Shown here: positions 19,932 to 27,663 of the stretch, in pieces | How the letters are laid out: every line of letters begins with the position of its first letter | Numbering within the stretch: position 1 is the first letter of the stretch | Assembly (NCBI GenBank): GCA_030753015.1 | Contig: JASMDC010000044.1 | Location: 1-29,941 of the forward strand | Direction: 5' to 3' | Length of the DNA stretch: 29,941 nt | DNA from: Candidatus Undinarchaeales archaeon | GTDB lineage: Archaea; SpSt-1190; JASMDC01 | The notes under the pieces: model-generated | What the model was told of the DNA's origin: nothing | Database searches by the model: none | The model's input: only the letters and a program-made list of their open reading frames with translations | Made by a program: the position numbers and the translations under genes

Positions 19932-22055
19932 GTGGCGAGCGTCGAGCTCCTGGCACCGGCCTCCGACCTGGATACGGTCGGTCTTGCTGTGGACGCCGGA
20001 GCGGACGCGGTCTACGTGGGTGCCCGACGGTTCAACGCTCGCCAACGCGCATCGCGGCTGGACATGCCCGGCCTTCGCCAGGCCATCGCCCTCTGCCACG
20101 ACGCGAACGTGCGTGTCCACATCCCAGTTAACACCTTAATCCGGGACACTGAGCTCGTAAAGGCCGTGGAGCTCTGCGGGGAGCTGTACACTGCCGGGGC
20201 CGACGCCCTCATCCTCCAGGACCTGGGGCTTGCGTCCTTGGCGAAGGAGACCGTCTCGGACGACTGTGAGCTGCATGCCTCCACCCAGTGCAACGTCCAG
20301 TCAACGACCACTGCTCTTGAGCTGGCCGGTCGCGGTTTCGCCCGCGCCATCCTTGCCCGGGAGCTGTCATTGGACGAGGTACGGACAATCGTTCGTGATG
20401 CAGCGCCCATGGGAATCGAACTGTTCGCCCATGGTGCTCTGTGCTTCTGCTATTCGGGGCTGTGCCAGATGTCCGGGTTCATCGGGAAGCGCTCGGGCAA
20501 CCGCGGGCTGTGCGCCCAGCCGTGCCGGTTCGACTACCGGATCGTAGGAGCGGAACGGTCACGGGGGCCCATGCCACTGTCCATGCGCGAACTGAGGACC
20601 ACTGGACAACTGGGGGATATCCTCGCCGCCGGGCCCCGTGCCCTGAAGATCGAGGGACGGAGCAGGAGCGGGGCTTATGTCCACACGGCGACACGTGTGT
20701 ACCGTCGTCTCATCGACCAGTATAGTGAAACAGGGTTGGCCCGTCCGACGGAGGACGAGCTACGGGAGCTTGAGGTCGTGTTCACCCGAGGATTCACCAA
20801 GGGCCGTCTCCTCGGCGACGGGAACCGCAAAGTGCTGGCTCCAGACCGCGGTATCAGCTGCGGGCTCCCGGTGGGTCATGTCGTGTCAGTGGACGAGCGG
20901 GCGGGGACGGCCACGGTCCGATTCGCACGCGAAGCACAGGCAGGCGATACGCTCGCTGTGCACGAGCCCAGGGGTCGCCTCCTGGTGCACCACATCGTAG
21001 GTCGGAAGGCGCGGGCGGGGGACGCGCAGCGCATTCCCCTCAGGGGCCGTCCGTCCGGTCTTGTGGGGAAGGAGGTGTTCGTGTCATCAACCCAGGGCAT
21101 CGACCAGGCCCTTGAGGACGCTCGGAAGCGTGCAAGGACGAACCTCCCTCGTGAGCCGTCCCTGGAGCGGGAGGGGCGACCGTTACCGCGTATCAAGCTC
21201 CCTGCAAAGAAACACGGCGCAGCCAAGGATGGACCACCTCTTCTCCGTGCCCATCTCCCATGGGGAGCGTCACCTGACGACCATCTGGCAGCGGGTGCCG
21301 ACCAGGTCATACTCCAGGTACCACCGCGGGCCGACGATACGCTTGATGCCTGGCTCTCGGACCGTGTCGTGCTGTGGTTCCCACCCTACATGGGCGATGC
21401 CCATCGCCTTCTGGTAGAGGGCGCCGTCGACGTATATCGCAAGGTCGTGGGCGGTTTCATGGCGGGTGACCTGGGCACACTTGCTCTGCTCTCCAAGCTC
21501 CTTGCGGACGAGCCCGAGAAGGTGCTCGGTGACCACTGGCTCAACGTCTTCAACGCCCACTCCCTCGCGAGCGTGGCCCGCTTCACTCCCAAGATCTGTC
21601 TCTCCCAGGAACTCACCTTGCACCAGGCAGGCTTCATCTCTTCCCGCAGGCCCCCAGCGGTCACTGAGCTCGAGATCGTTGCAGGCGGAAACCAGCAGGT
21701 GATGGCCACGGCCAACTGTGTGCTGGACGGGATCGTGGGGGACTGTATACATGACCAGGGGCATTGCCATCTGACCTTCGAGCTGGAGGACCGCACCGGC
21801 CACAGGTTCCCTGCGCACACGGACCCCTTCTGCCGCACGCATATCTTCAACGCCAATCCCCTGGTCGCCCATGACCGCATCGACGCCTTCCGTGACGCTG
21901 GCGTCGACGTCCTCCGGCTCGACCTGCGCGGGATGTGCCGAAAGGACGGTATCGATATCCTCACAGCATACCGTCAGGTGCTGGACGGCGATCAGGTCCC
22001 TCCACCTCGGCCCAATACCTTCACTCGAGGTCACCTGTTCAAGCCGGTGCATTAG
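19932..22055 (+). CDS. Peptidase U32 family protein
   Basis: A 707-residue protein. The N-terminal half is a U32 domain: ELLAPASDLDTVGLAVDAGADAVYVGA at the start, VHIPVNTL, ADALILQDLG, and the family signature E-L-F-A-H-G-A-L-C-F-C-Y-S-G-L-C near residue 163, followed by GLCAQPCR. These Cys may bind an Fe-S cluster or metal. Characterised members act as collagenase-like peptidases or, more often, in RNA hydroxylation (RlhA, TrhP-type). The C-terminal half includes an accessory domain and a second Cys/His-containing region (DPFCRTHIFN, LDLRGMCRKDG). A GTG start at 19932 is chosen because the TATA-like CATAAAAGG is 26 bases upstream; a longer frame crosses the neighbouring gene. Confidence 0.85.
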   Translation: MASVELLAPASDLDTVGLAVDAGADAVYVGARRFNARQRASRLDMPGLRQAIALCHDANVRVHIPVNTLIRDTELVKAVELCGELYTAGADALILQDLGLASLAKETVSDDCELHASTQCNVQSTTTALELAGRGFARAILARELSLDEVRTIVRDAAPMGIELFAHGALCFCYSGLCQMSGFIGKRSGNRGLCAQPCRFDYRIVGAERSRGPMPLSMRELRTTGQLGDILAAGPRALKIEGRSRSGAYVHTATRVYRRLIDQYSETGLARPTEDELRELEVVFTRGFTKGRLLGDGNRKVLAPDRGISCGLPVGHVVSVDERAGTATVRFAREAQAGDTLAVHEPRGRLLVHHIVGRKARAGDAQRIPLRGRPSGLVGKEVFVSSTQGIDQALEDARKRARTNLPREPSLEREGRPLPRIKLPAKKHGAAKDGPPLLRAHLPWGASPDDHLAAGADQVILQVPPRADDTLDAWLSDRVVLWFPPYMGDAHRLLVEGAVDVYRKVVGGFMAGDLGTLALLSKLLADEPEKVLGDHWLNVFNAHSLASVARFTPKICLSQELTLHQAGFISSRRPPAVTELEIVAGGNQQVMATANCVLDGIVGDCIHDQGHCHLTFELEDRTGHRFPAHTDPFCRTHIFNANPLVAHDRIDAFRDAGVDVLRLDLRGMCRKDGIDILTAYRQVLDGDQVPPPRPNTFTRGHLFKPVH

Positions 22056-22070
22056 GACCGGCAGGCCGAG

Positions 22071-22079
22071 CCTTTAAAT
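22071..22079 (+). promoter_or_regulatory. TATA-like box of the gene at 22103
   Basis: CTTTAAATA lies about 28 bases before the ATG at 22103, in the short gap after the U32 gene stop. Confidence 0.45.
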
Positions 22080-22102
22080 AGGGTGATAGGGATAAGGTGT
22101 CC

Positions 22103-22411
22103 ATGGAGCATCCCGCCGTCTTCCACAAGCACTACGGCTCAGGCTACGGTCTGAACTGGGAAGATCTCGAGGAGGTGGTGCTCGACGCCCGTACAATGCA
22201 ACTGAAGCGTCTGCGGTTCACCAACGGTGTGGAGTGGGGCGGTGGCGCCTTCCGTGAGGGGGATACTTACGAGATGGGGAAGGCTCTGGGTGAGCTCACG
22301 CACTCGGCGGCCGATATGATGGTGCTCGCACGCATCCTTTCCCAGCGTATCGAGGCAATCGAGGACTTCCTTGCCCTCTGGGGGATAGACGGCGAACCAA
22401 AAGAGATTTAA
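22103..22411 (+). CDS. Small conserved-looking protein, unknown function
   Basis: A 102-residue soluble protein without Cys or membrane segments. Residues 1-60 contain several aromatic residues and a short beta-like stretch (MQLKRLRFTNGVEWGGGAFREGD); residues 60-100 form a helix with LGELTHSAADMMVLARILSQRIEAIEDFLALW. Codon use matches the neighbours, so it is probably expressed. I do not recognise a family. The ATG at 22103 is favoured over the GTG at 22097 by the TATA-box spacing. It is separated by 56 bases from the next small gene, which has its own AT-rich promoter-like sequence. Confidence 0.65.
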   Translation: MEHPAVFHKHYGSGYGLNWEDLEEVVLDARTMQLKRLRFTNGVEWGGGAFREGDTYEMGKALGELTHSAADMMVLARILSQRIEAIEDFLALWGIDGEPKEI

Positions 22412-22467
22412 GGCGCGAGTACCTTGAAATTATGGTAAAAAAAGCTACCCGATAGGGGAGTGGGACC

Positions 22468-22626
22468 ATGGACGATGAACCAGTCGATTCAGGGTTGAGT
22501 AGCGAAGACGACGAGGCGAACATTACCACGTTCCAGCTCGAGGACATGGTCTGGGATATGGAAAAGGAGCGGCAGGAAAAGGCCAAGGAGGCCGCACCCG
22601 CCGAAGAAGAGGACGAATTCTTTTAA
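22468..22626 (+). CDS. 52-aa acidic small protein
   Basis: The ATG at 22468 opens a 52-codon frame ending TAA at 22624-22626. The peptide is strongly acidic: MDDEPVDSGLSSEDDEANIT, then a helix-forming FQLEDMVWDMEKERQEKAKE, then an Ala/Glu tail ending D-E-F-F. An A-rich tract (GGTAAAAAAAGC, 22433-22444) lies at TATA-box distance, and GGGGAG (22455-22460) could be a ribosome site. The compact acid-helix-acid layout is typical of small partner proteins rather than enzymes. Family unknown. Confidence 0.6.
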   Translation: MDDEPVDSGLSSEDDEANITTFQLEDMVWDMEKERQEKAKEAAPAEEEDEFF

Positions 22627-22671
22627 GGATCAAGTAAACTCCTGCGAGATCCATAGGAAGGGAAGGCGACG

Positions 22672-22689
22672 CATAGAGTTGATTCTATG
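22672..22689. terminator. Small hairpin between convergent genes
   Basis: CATAGA (22672-22677) pairs with TCTATG (22684-22689) around a six-base loop. It lies just before the end of the minus-strand membrane-protein gene and 45 bases after the acidic gene. It may aid termination. Confidence 0.25.
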
Positions 22690-22691
22690 TT

Positions 22692-23699
22692 TCAGCGGGC
22701 GATTAGGGCGTCGAGCTTCATGAGGAGCACCTCTACATCGTTCTCTTCCAGTTGAGGCTCCTTGCAGGTACCGAGTATCTCCTTGACGAACACCGTCACA
22801 TCCACGGCCTCGCCCTGGAGCGCACGGTGGTAGGCCGTGTTCATCTCCCTCTCGATGATGACAGCTGAATCGTGATGTGAAGCGACGAGGGAGAAGAGCA
22901 GCGTCTTGCGCGCTTCGACGTAGAAGGTCCGAACGCGCTCGGCCTTCCCGCCCACGAAGTATCCGTCATGGCGGGCCAGGATCGAGATGTCCCGTCCTTC
23001 TATATGGCCGAACTCGCCGAACAGGACCCAGATAAGCAGGAGGAAGAGCTTGCGCAGCACGCCCTCGCCCTCCATCCACGTCTCTGTGGTCTCGCATACC
23101 AACACTTCTTCCCTGTACCGGCGCATGATGGCCGCGGTCTCGCTCGTGGCAGCTGGTAGGTCGTCCACATCGCCGGGGATCTCCTCATACCCGAAGGCGA
23201 CCTCCTTCCCCTCGAACTCGCGCATGGAGTGCATGATGGCCGCCAGCACCAGGAAAAGCTTGGCGATGAACCAGATGAGCACCGCCCCCATCCCTCGCAG
23301 GAGGTAGAGGGGGAGGCGGACGAGCACGAAGATCACTCCCGCGTCCTGTGCGGTGAGCACCACGCACCGGAGCGCTCCCGCGGTGTTGTGAGGGACGAAC
23401 AGCTTCTTCTCCCCTGCATAGGCCACCGCTGACTTCACTGTCCCCAGCAGGAGGGGGATGACCACGAGGATGACCTGCTTGACCACGATATCGGCGGCGA
23501 TGATGGGGCGAAGGATTCGGGCACCAGGGACCATGATGATGAGCCCCCTCATCACGGCCTCGGCGGACACCCAGTAAGTGACGATGAACAGGAGGATCCA
23601 CAGTACCGCCAGCGTGAAGTTGAGCCTGCTCACCGGCGACGAGCGGATCTCGCGCTCCAGCGCCTGGGCGTAGAGCCGGACGAGTGTGTGGAGCTCCAT
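22692..23699 (-). CDS. Membrane protein of unknown family
   Basis: A 335-residue protein. Hydrophobic segments lie near residues 28-48, 52-70, 75-95, 115-135 and 138-155. They are followed by an acidic soluble stretch (YEEIPGDVDDLPAA), one further hydrophobic segment near 215-230 (KLFLLLIWVLFGEFG), and a soluble C-terminal domain with GRDISILARHDGYFVGGKAERVRTFYVEA. No catalytic motif is apparent. It starts seven bases after the stop of pyrG on the same strand and is probably co-transcribed with it. I do not recognise the family; the last 110 residues look like the functional soluble part. Confidence 0.7.
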   Translation of the reverse strand: MELHTLVRLYAQALEREIRSSPVSRLNFTLAVLWILLFIVTYWVSAEAVMRGLIIMVPGARILRPIIAADIVVKQVILVVIPLLLGTVKSAVAYAGEKKLFVPHNTAGALRCVVLTAQDAGVIFVLVRLPLYLLRGMGAVLIWFIAKLFLVLAAIMHSMREFEGKEVAFGYEEIPGDVDDLPAATSETAAIMRRYREEVLVCETTETWMEGEGVLRKLFLLLIWVLFGEFGHIEGRDISILARHDGYFVGGKAERVRTFYVEARKTLLFSLVASHHDSAVIIEREMNTAYHRALQGEAVDVTVFVKEILGTCKEPQLEENDVEVLLMKLDALIAR

Positions 23700-23706
23700 G
23701 TACCCT

Positions 23707-25350
23707 TTATTCCGTGGCCTTCTTTCCTTTTAAGCGTGTGCGGGCTCGTTCGGCCGCAGCCTTCAGGAAACCGAGGAAGAGGGGCGCGGGACGCTCGAGC
23801 CTGGACTTGAATTCGGGGTGCGCCTGGGTCGCCACGAAGAAGGGATGGCCGGGCAGTTCTAAAAACTCCATGAGATTGCCGTCCGGCGAACGTCCGGAGA
23901 ACACCAGGCCTGCTTTCTCTAGCTGCTCCACGTACGCATGGTTCACCTCGTACCGGTGCCTGTGGCGCTCGTCAACGATCTCGGCACCGCCGTAGAGGGC
24001 CCGCACCTGGGTGCCGGGCGCCAACGTCGCCGGGTAGGTCCCCAGCCGCATGGTTCCTCCCATATCTTGGATCTCGCGCTGGTCCGGGAGCAGGTCGATG
24101 ACCGGGTGCGGTGTCTCTGCATCGTTCTCCGTAGAATTGGCACGCTCCAGACCACACACCGCGCGTGCGTACTCGGCAACCGCCAGCTGGAATCCGAAGC
24201 ACAGGCCGAGAAAGGGGATACCGTTCTCCCGGGCGTGGCCGATGGCCGCGATCTTTCCCTCGGTCCCCCGGGATCCGAAACCGCCCGGGACGATGATCCC
24301 GTCCGTACCTTCCAGAGCCACACTGTCCGCCATATCGGTGGTCTCCATCCATGCGAGGTCCAGGTCGACGCCCAGGTGAGCGGCGGCATGGATCATCGAC
24401 TCGTGGATGGAGAGATAGGAATCGCGCAAGCTTGTGTACTTCCCTGTCACAGCGACCTTCACCGTGAGCTTCCCCGGTGCCTTGATCGTCTTCACGTACT
24501 TCTTCCAGGGACCGTACAGGGGATTGGGTGAGAACGCCCCGAGCCGGTTGCACAGGGAGTTGGGGAGCCCCTCCTCCTCGAACACGAACGGGAGCTCGTA
24601 GATGGTGCCCACGTCCGGGTCCGAGATCACCGCATCCTCGGGGACGTTGCAAAAGAGGGCCACCTTCTTCTTGACCGATGAGTCCAGGGGCCTGCGCGAG
24701 CGACAGATGATGGCATCGGGCTGGATACCTGCCCCCATGAGCGTGTGGACGCTGTGCTGGACAGGCTTCGTCTTCTGCTCGCCTACGACCGACAGCTCCG
24801 GTGCCAGAGCCAGGAGCACGAATGCCACGTTCTCCCGTCCTTTCTCGCGCTGGAGCTGGCGCACGGCCTCTAGGAACGGCATGCTCTCGATGTCGCCCAC
24901 TGTGCCGCCCACCTCGATCAGGGTGATGTCGGCATCGTCACGTTCCGCGGTCTTGGAGATGCGCTCTTTGATCATGTCCGTGATATGAGGGATTATCTGG
25001 ACGGTCTTGCCCAAGTAGTCACCACGACGCTCCTTGGCGATGACCTCTCGATAGACCTTCCCGGTGGTAATGTTGTGGTCGCGGGTGAGGGTTATGTCCA
25101 GGAAACGCTCGTAGTTGCCCAGGTCCTGGTCGACCTCGCTCCCGTCGTCGAGCACGAACACCTCGCCGTGCTCGTAGGGCGAAAAGAGCCCCGCATCTAT
25201 GTTGATGTACGGATCGATCTTCAGTGCAGTGACACTGTACTGACGTGCTGCAAAGGTCCGGGCCAGCGATGAGGTGACCCCTCCCTTACCAAGACCGCTC
25301 ATCACCCCACCAAGAACGACGATGAACTTACGAACACGCTGAGGTGGCAT
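23707..25350 (-). CDS. pyrG: CTP synthase
   Basis: A 547-residue CTP synthase, which makes CTP from UTP using glutamine-derived ammonia and ATP. The N-terminal synthetase domain begins FIVVLGGVMSGLGKG (P-loop around residues 14-23) and contains YINIDAGLFSPYEHGEVFVLDDG and LIEVGGTVGDIESMPF. The C-terminal glutamine amidotransferase has IIVPGGFGSRG, the nucleophile Cys384 in GLCFGFQ, and the catalytic His-Glu in HPEF. Length is normal. The ATG at 25350 is chosen over the GTG at 25359 because the TATA-like AAATTTAAG is about 26 bases upstream. It heads a two-gene operon with the membrane protein. Confidence 0.97.
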   Translation of the reverse strand: MPPQRVRKFIVVLGGVMSGLGKGGVTSSLARTFAARQYSVTALKIDPYINIDAGLFSPYEHGEVFVLDDGSEVDQDLGNYERFLDITLTRDHNITTGKVYREVIAKERRGDYLGKTVQIIPHITDMIKERISKTAERDDADITLIEVGGTVGDIESMPFLEAVRQLQREKGRENVAFVLLALAPELSVVGEQKTKPVQHSVHTLMGAGIQPDAIICRSRRPLDSSVKKKVALFCNVPEDAVISDPDVGTIYELPFVFEEEGLPNSLCNRLGAFSPNPLYGPWKKYVKTIKAPGKLTVKVAVTGKYTSLRDSYLSIHESMIHAAAHLGVDLDLAWMETTDMADSVALEGTDGIIVPGGFGSRGTEGKIAAIGHARENGIPFLGLCFGFQLAVAEYARAVCGLERANSTENDAETPHPVIDLLPDQREIQDMGGTMRLGTYPATLAPGTQVRALYGGAEIVDERHRHRYEVNHAYVEQLEKAGLVFSGRSPDGNLMEFLELPGHPFFVATQAHPEFKSRLERPAPLFLGFLKAAAERARTRLKGKKATE

Positions 25351-25370
25351 ATACGACACGATGGTGACAG

Positions 25371-25380
25371 GCTTAAATTT
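25371..25380 (-). promoter_or_regulatory. TATA-like box of pyrG
   Basis: AAATTTAAGC on the minus strand lies about 26 bases before the pyrG ATG at 25350. Confidence 0.5.
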
Positions 25381-25462
25381 GTTGGCTTCACGTGCGAAAA
25401 CATCGTAAGATGCTGCATCAGGTGACGTAACCTAATAGTGATGAATTAATGATTTTAAGGAA

Positions 25463-25472
25463 TGTTTAAAAA
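25463..25472 (+). promoter_or_regulatory. TATA-like box of the metallophosphoesterase gene
   Basis: TGTTTAAAAA sits about 45 bases before the GTG at 25513. The upstream ATG at 25462 overlaps this box and is therefore unlikely to be used. Confidence 0.4.
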
Positions 25473-25512
25473 GGCCTTGTATCGCTTACTTCGGCTGAAA
25501 GGGGTACAGGGC

Positions 25513-26178
25513 GTGAAAATTTTCGCCTTAGCAGACATACACGGGGAGCTTGACAGGCTTGACCTGGTGTGCGAGCGAGCCAAGCGTGAGAAGCCCGACA
25601 TGATACTCGTGGCGGGTGATCTGACGCGGTTCGGTCCACGTGAGGACGCTGAGACAGTCATAAATCGTCTCTCGGCCACGAACGCCAAGGTCCTGGCCAT
25701 CCCAGGTAACGGGGATACGGAGGATGTCACAGGTTTCCTTGACGAGGCAGGTATCAACCTCGACAAGCAGAGCCACCGCCACGGCGACGTGGGACTTGTG
25801 GGTATGGGGATGCCCACGTCCATGGTGCTGGGGGGCATGCTGCTCACGCAGTACGCTACCCTGGACGACGCCATGGAGGAAGTGAAGGACTGCGATACGA
25901 CCATTTTTGTATCGCATATGCCACCCGCGGGAACTAAGACGGACATGATCTTTACGGAGGAGCACGTTGGCTCCAACTTCGTGAAGTCGTTCGCCGAGGA
26001 GAAGCAGCCCGAACTGCTCATCTGCGGGCACATCCACGAGAGCCGTGCCATCGACCATATCGGGAACACCCTCGTGGTGAACCCGGGAGCCGTGGCCGAA
26101 GGGTACATCGCCGAGATCGACCTGGATGGCGAGGACGGTATAGACGTCAGACTCCATCGTTTGGACGAAAAGGGATAA
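25513..26178 (+). CDS. Metallophosphoesterase (calcineurin-like)
   Basis: A 221-residue phosphoesterase with all family motifs: ADIHGELDRLD (D-x-H) at about 7-17, LVAGDLTRFG (G-D) near 35, PGNGDTED (G-N-G-D) near 60, SHMPPAG near 135 and CGHIHESR (G-H-x-H) near 173. These bind two metal ions and hydrolyse phosphoester bonds; the substrate cannot be read from the sequence. A longer frame starts at ATG 25462, but that codon lies in the TATA-like box and adds a basic stretch not usual in the family. The GTG at 25513, followed by KIFALADIH, matches the normal N-terminus. Monocistronic by appearance. Confidence 0.88.
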   Translation: MKIFALADIHGELDRLDLVCERAKREKPDMILVAGDLTRFGPREDAETVINRLSATNAKVLAIPGNGDTEDVTGFLDEAGINLDKQSHRHGDVGLVGMGMPTSMVLGGMLLTQYATLDDAMEEVKDCDTTIFVSHMPPAGTKTDMIFTEEHVGSNFVKSFAEEKQPELLICGHIHESRAIDHIGNTLVVNPGAVAEGYIAEIDLDGEDGIDVRLHRLDEKG

Positions 26179-26295
26179 GGGAATCCGGGGTACGGCCCAT
26201 CGAGGGCGCCAGACCGTAAGCTGGAAAGCTGGCGCTCCTCCAGGGACATTCACTCGCCCTCTTCGGGAGCAGACATCTCCTGCTCTCTGGAGCGA

Positions 26296-26463
26296 TTGTG
26301 CACGCTTGGCGGGCCCCCACGTGAGGAGGACTTCCTGTCATCCATAGCGCTTGACAACGTACTACAATCCCAGGAACATGGAGAGACTGCTACGAAGTTC
26401 CAGTTGGGGGCGGTCAGTGCCTCCCTCAGCGTGAGCGGGAGGCTTGACGCAGTGCGGACCTAG
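26296..26463 (+). CDS. Doubtful small frame after the phosphoesterase
   Basis: The interval 26179-26459 holds no clear gene. In the same frame as the phosphoesterase, the sequence stays open from its TAA to a TAG at 26461-26463 (94 codons), without any ATG. The second part, from a TTG at 26296, reads protein-like (EEDFLSSIALDNVLQSQ, FQLGAVSASLSVSGRLDAV), with a faint resemblance to the N-terminal part of KEOPS subunit Pcc1. The first part looks non-coding and contains a small hairpin (GAGCAG/CTGCTC, 26262-26283). It may be a gene fragment or chance. Confidence 0.15.
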   Translation: MCTLGGPPREEDFLSSIALDNVLQSQEHGETATKFQLGAVSASLSVSGRLDAVRT

Positions 26464-26744
26464 GCTATGTATCTAAACTCTTCGTCGTCACTGACCTTCT
26501 TGCTCTTACCCTTCCTGGGAGCCTTCTTCAGAAGGCCGTCCAGTGCCTTGGAGAGCTTCTCTGTGTCCTCGCGTTCCAGCAGTGCCCGGATCACACACAC
26601 CCGCTTTCCCGGGGCATCCTGGAAGAAACAGAGGTGGATGCCACCCTGGCCGTCCTGAGAAAGGCACCAGCTGTCCACCCGCACCTCTGGTGCAGCGAGC
26701 TGGACCTTCTTGTCGCCGAGAGGACATCCACCCATTTCATTCAC
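26460..26744 (-). CDS. Small protein at the end of the por operon, unknown function
   Basis: A 94-residue protein with four Cys-containing beta-like stretches (GGCPLGDKKVQLAAPEVRV, SWCLSQDG, GIHLCFFQD, RVCVIRALL). It continues with a short helix (EDTEKLSKALDGLLKKAP) and a Lys-rich then acidic tail. It starts 13 bases after the stop of porB on the same strand, so it is probably part of the por transcript. No CxxC pairs are seen, so an Fe-S cluster is unlikely. I do not recognise the family. ATG 26744 is used; an in-frame ATG at 26735 is a possible alternative. Confidence 0.6.
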   Translation of the reverse strand: MNEMGGCPLGDKKVQLAAPEVRVDSWCLSQDGQGGIHLCFFQDAPGKRVCVIRALLEREDTEKLSKALDGLLKKAPRKGKSKKVSDDEEFRYIA

Positions 26745-26757
26745 CGTCCGTCCACAC

Positions 26758-27651
26758 TTAGAGCCCGGACTCTGCCAGCTTCACGAGCCGATCGTACCGC
26801 TTCTTCACCTGCTCCTCGATGAAGGTGATGTCCTTCTCATCGAGGTGCTTGAACCGGCCCTGCAGCTTCAGGTACTCGCGGATGTCCGCAGTGACCTTCT
26901 TCGGTCGCTGGATGACGTGCTTTCCGTCCTCGATCTCGAAGAGAGGGAACACGCCGGAGTTCACCGCCAGCTTGGCGATCTCTACGGTCTTGGCACCGTC
27001 GCTCCTCCAGCCCGTTGGGCAGGGGGCAAGGATGTGCACGAAGGTCGCGCCCTTGATCTCTATGCCCTTCTGGATCTTCTTGAAGAGGTCCCTGGGGTGG
27101 CTGATGGACGCAGTGGCCACGTACGGCGTTCCGTGGGCCGCGATGATGTGGGTCAGGTCCTTCTTCCACTCGGTCTTCCCCTTGGACTCCTTGCCCGCGG
27201 GGTGGGTTGAGGTGGAGGCACCGAAAGGCGTAGCGCTGGAGCGCTGGATGCCCGTGTTCATATATGCCTCGTTATCGTAGCACACGTACAGGACGTCGTG
27301 ATTGCGCTCGAACATACCGGAGATCGGACCGATCCCGATGTCGAAGGTCGAGCCGTCACCAGCGAAGGCGACGACGTTGATGTCCTTCTTGCGACCCTGG
27401 GCCTTGAGCGCGGCCTCAACGCCCGACGCGATGGCCGCGCTGTTCTCGAAGGCGCCGTGGATCCACGGGAGCCTCCAGGCGGTCTGAGGATATGGGGTCG
27501 AGACGACCTCCATACAACCGGTCGACTCAACGAGTACGGTGTTAGGTCCTGCGGCCTTGGTGATGAGCCTCATGGCAGTAGCGGCGCCGCAACCGGCGCA
27601 CGCCCGGTGACCAGGGGCGAAGTATTCCTCTTCAGGCATTCCGAATATCAT
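26758..27651 (-). CDS. porB: Pyruvate:ferredoxin oxidoreductase beta subunit
   Basis: A 297-residue TPP-binding subunit. The N-terminus has HRACAGCGAATAMRL, with the Cys pair that, with two later Cys, holds the proximal 4Fe-4S cluster. The TPP/Mg motif is G-D-G-S at AFAGDGSTFDIGIG with the Asn of YDNEAYMNTG. HILAPCPTGW supplies a further Cys. It decarboxylates pyruvate to acetyl-CoA together with porA, passing electrons through porD to ferredoxin. A strong ribosome site (GGAGGTG, 27663-27657) precedes the ATG. Substrate preference for pyruvate over other 2-oxoacids is inferred from the four-gene layout and overall similarity. Confidence 0.93.
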   Translation of the reverse strand: MIFGMPEEEYFAPGHRACAGCGAATAMRLITKAAGPNTVLVESTGCMEVVSTPYPQTAWRLPWIHGAFENSAAIASGVEAALKAQGRKKDINVVAFAGDGSTFDIGIGPISGMFERNHDVLYVCYDNEAYMNTGIQRSSATPFGASTSTHPAGKESKGKTEWKKDLTHIIAAHGTPYVATASISHPRDLFKKIQKGIEIKGATFVHILAPCPTGWRSDGAKTVEIAKLAVNSGVFPLFEIEDGKHVIQRPKKVTADIREYLKLQGRFKHLDEKDITFIEEQVKKRYDRLVKLAESGL

Positions 27652-27663
27652 CTATCACACCTC

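Noticed and set aside
26179-26459. RNase P RNA or SRP RNA gene in the gap after the phosphoesterase
   Set aside because: I looked for the conserved GAGGAAAGUCC-type and SRP helix-8 motifs on both strands and did not find them.
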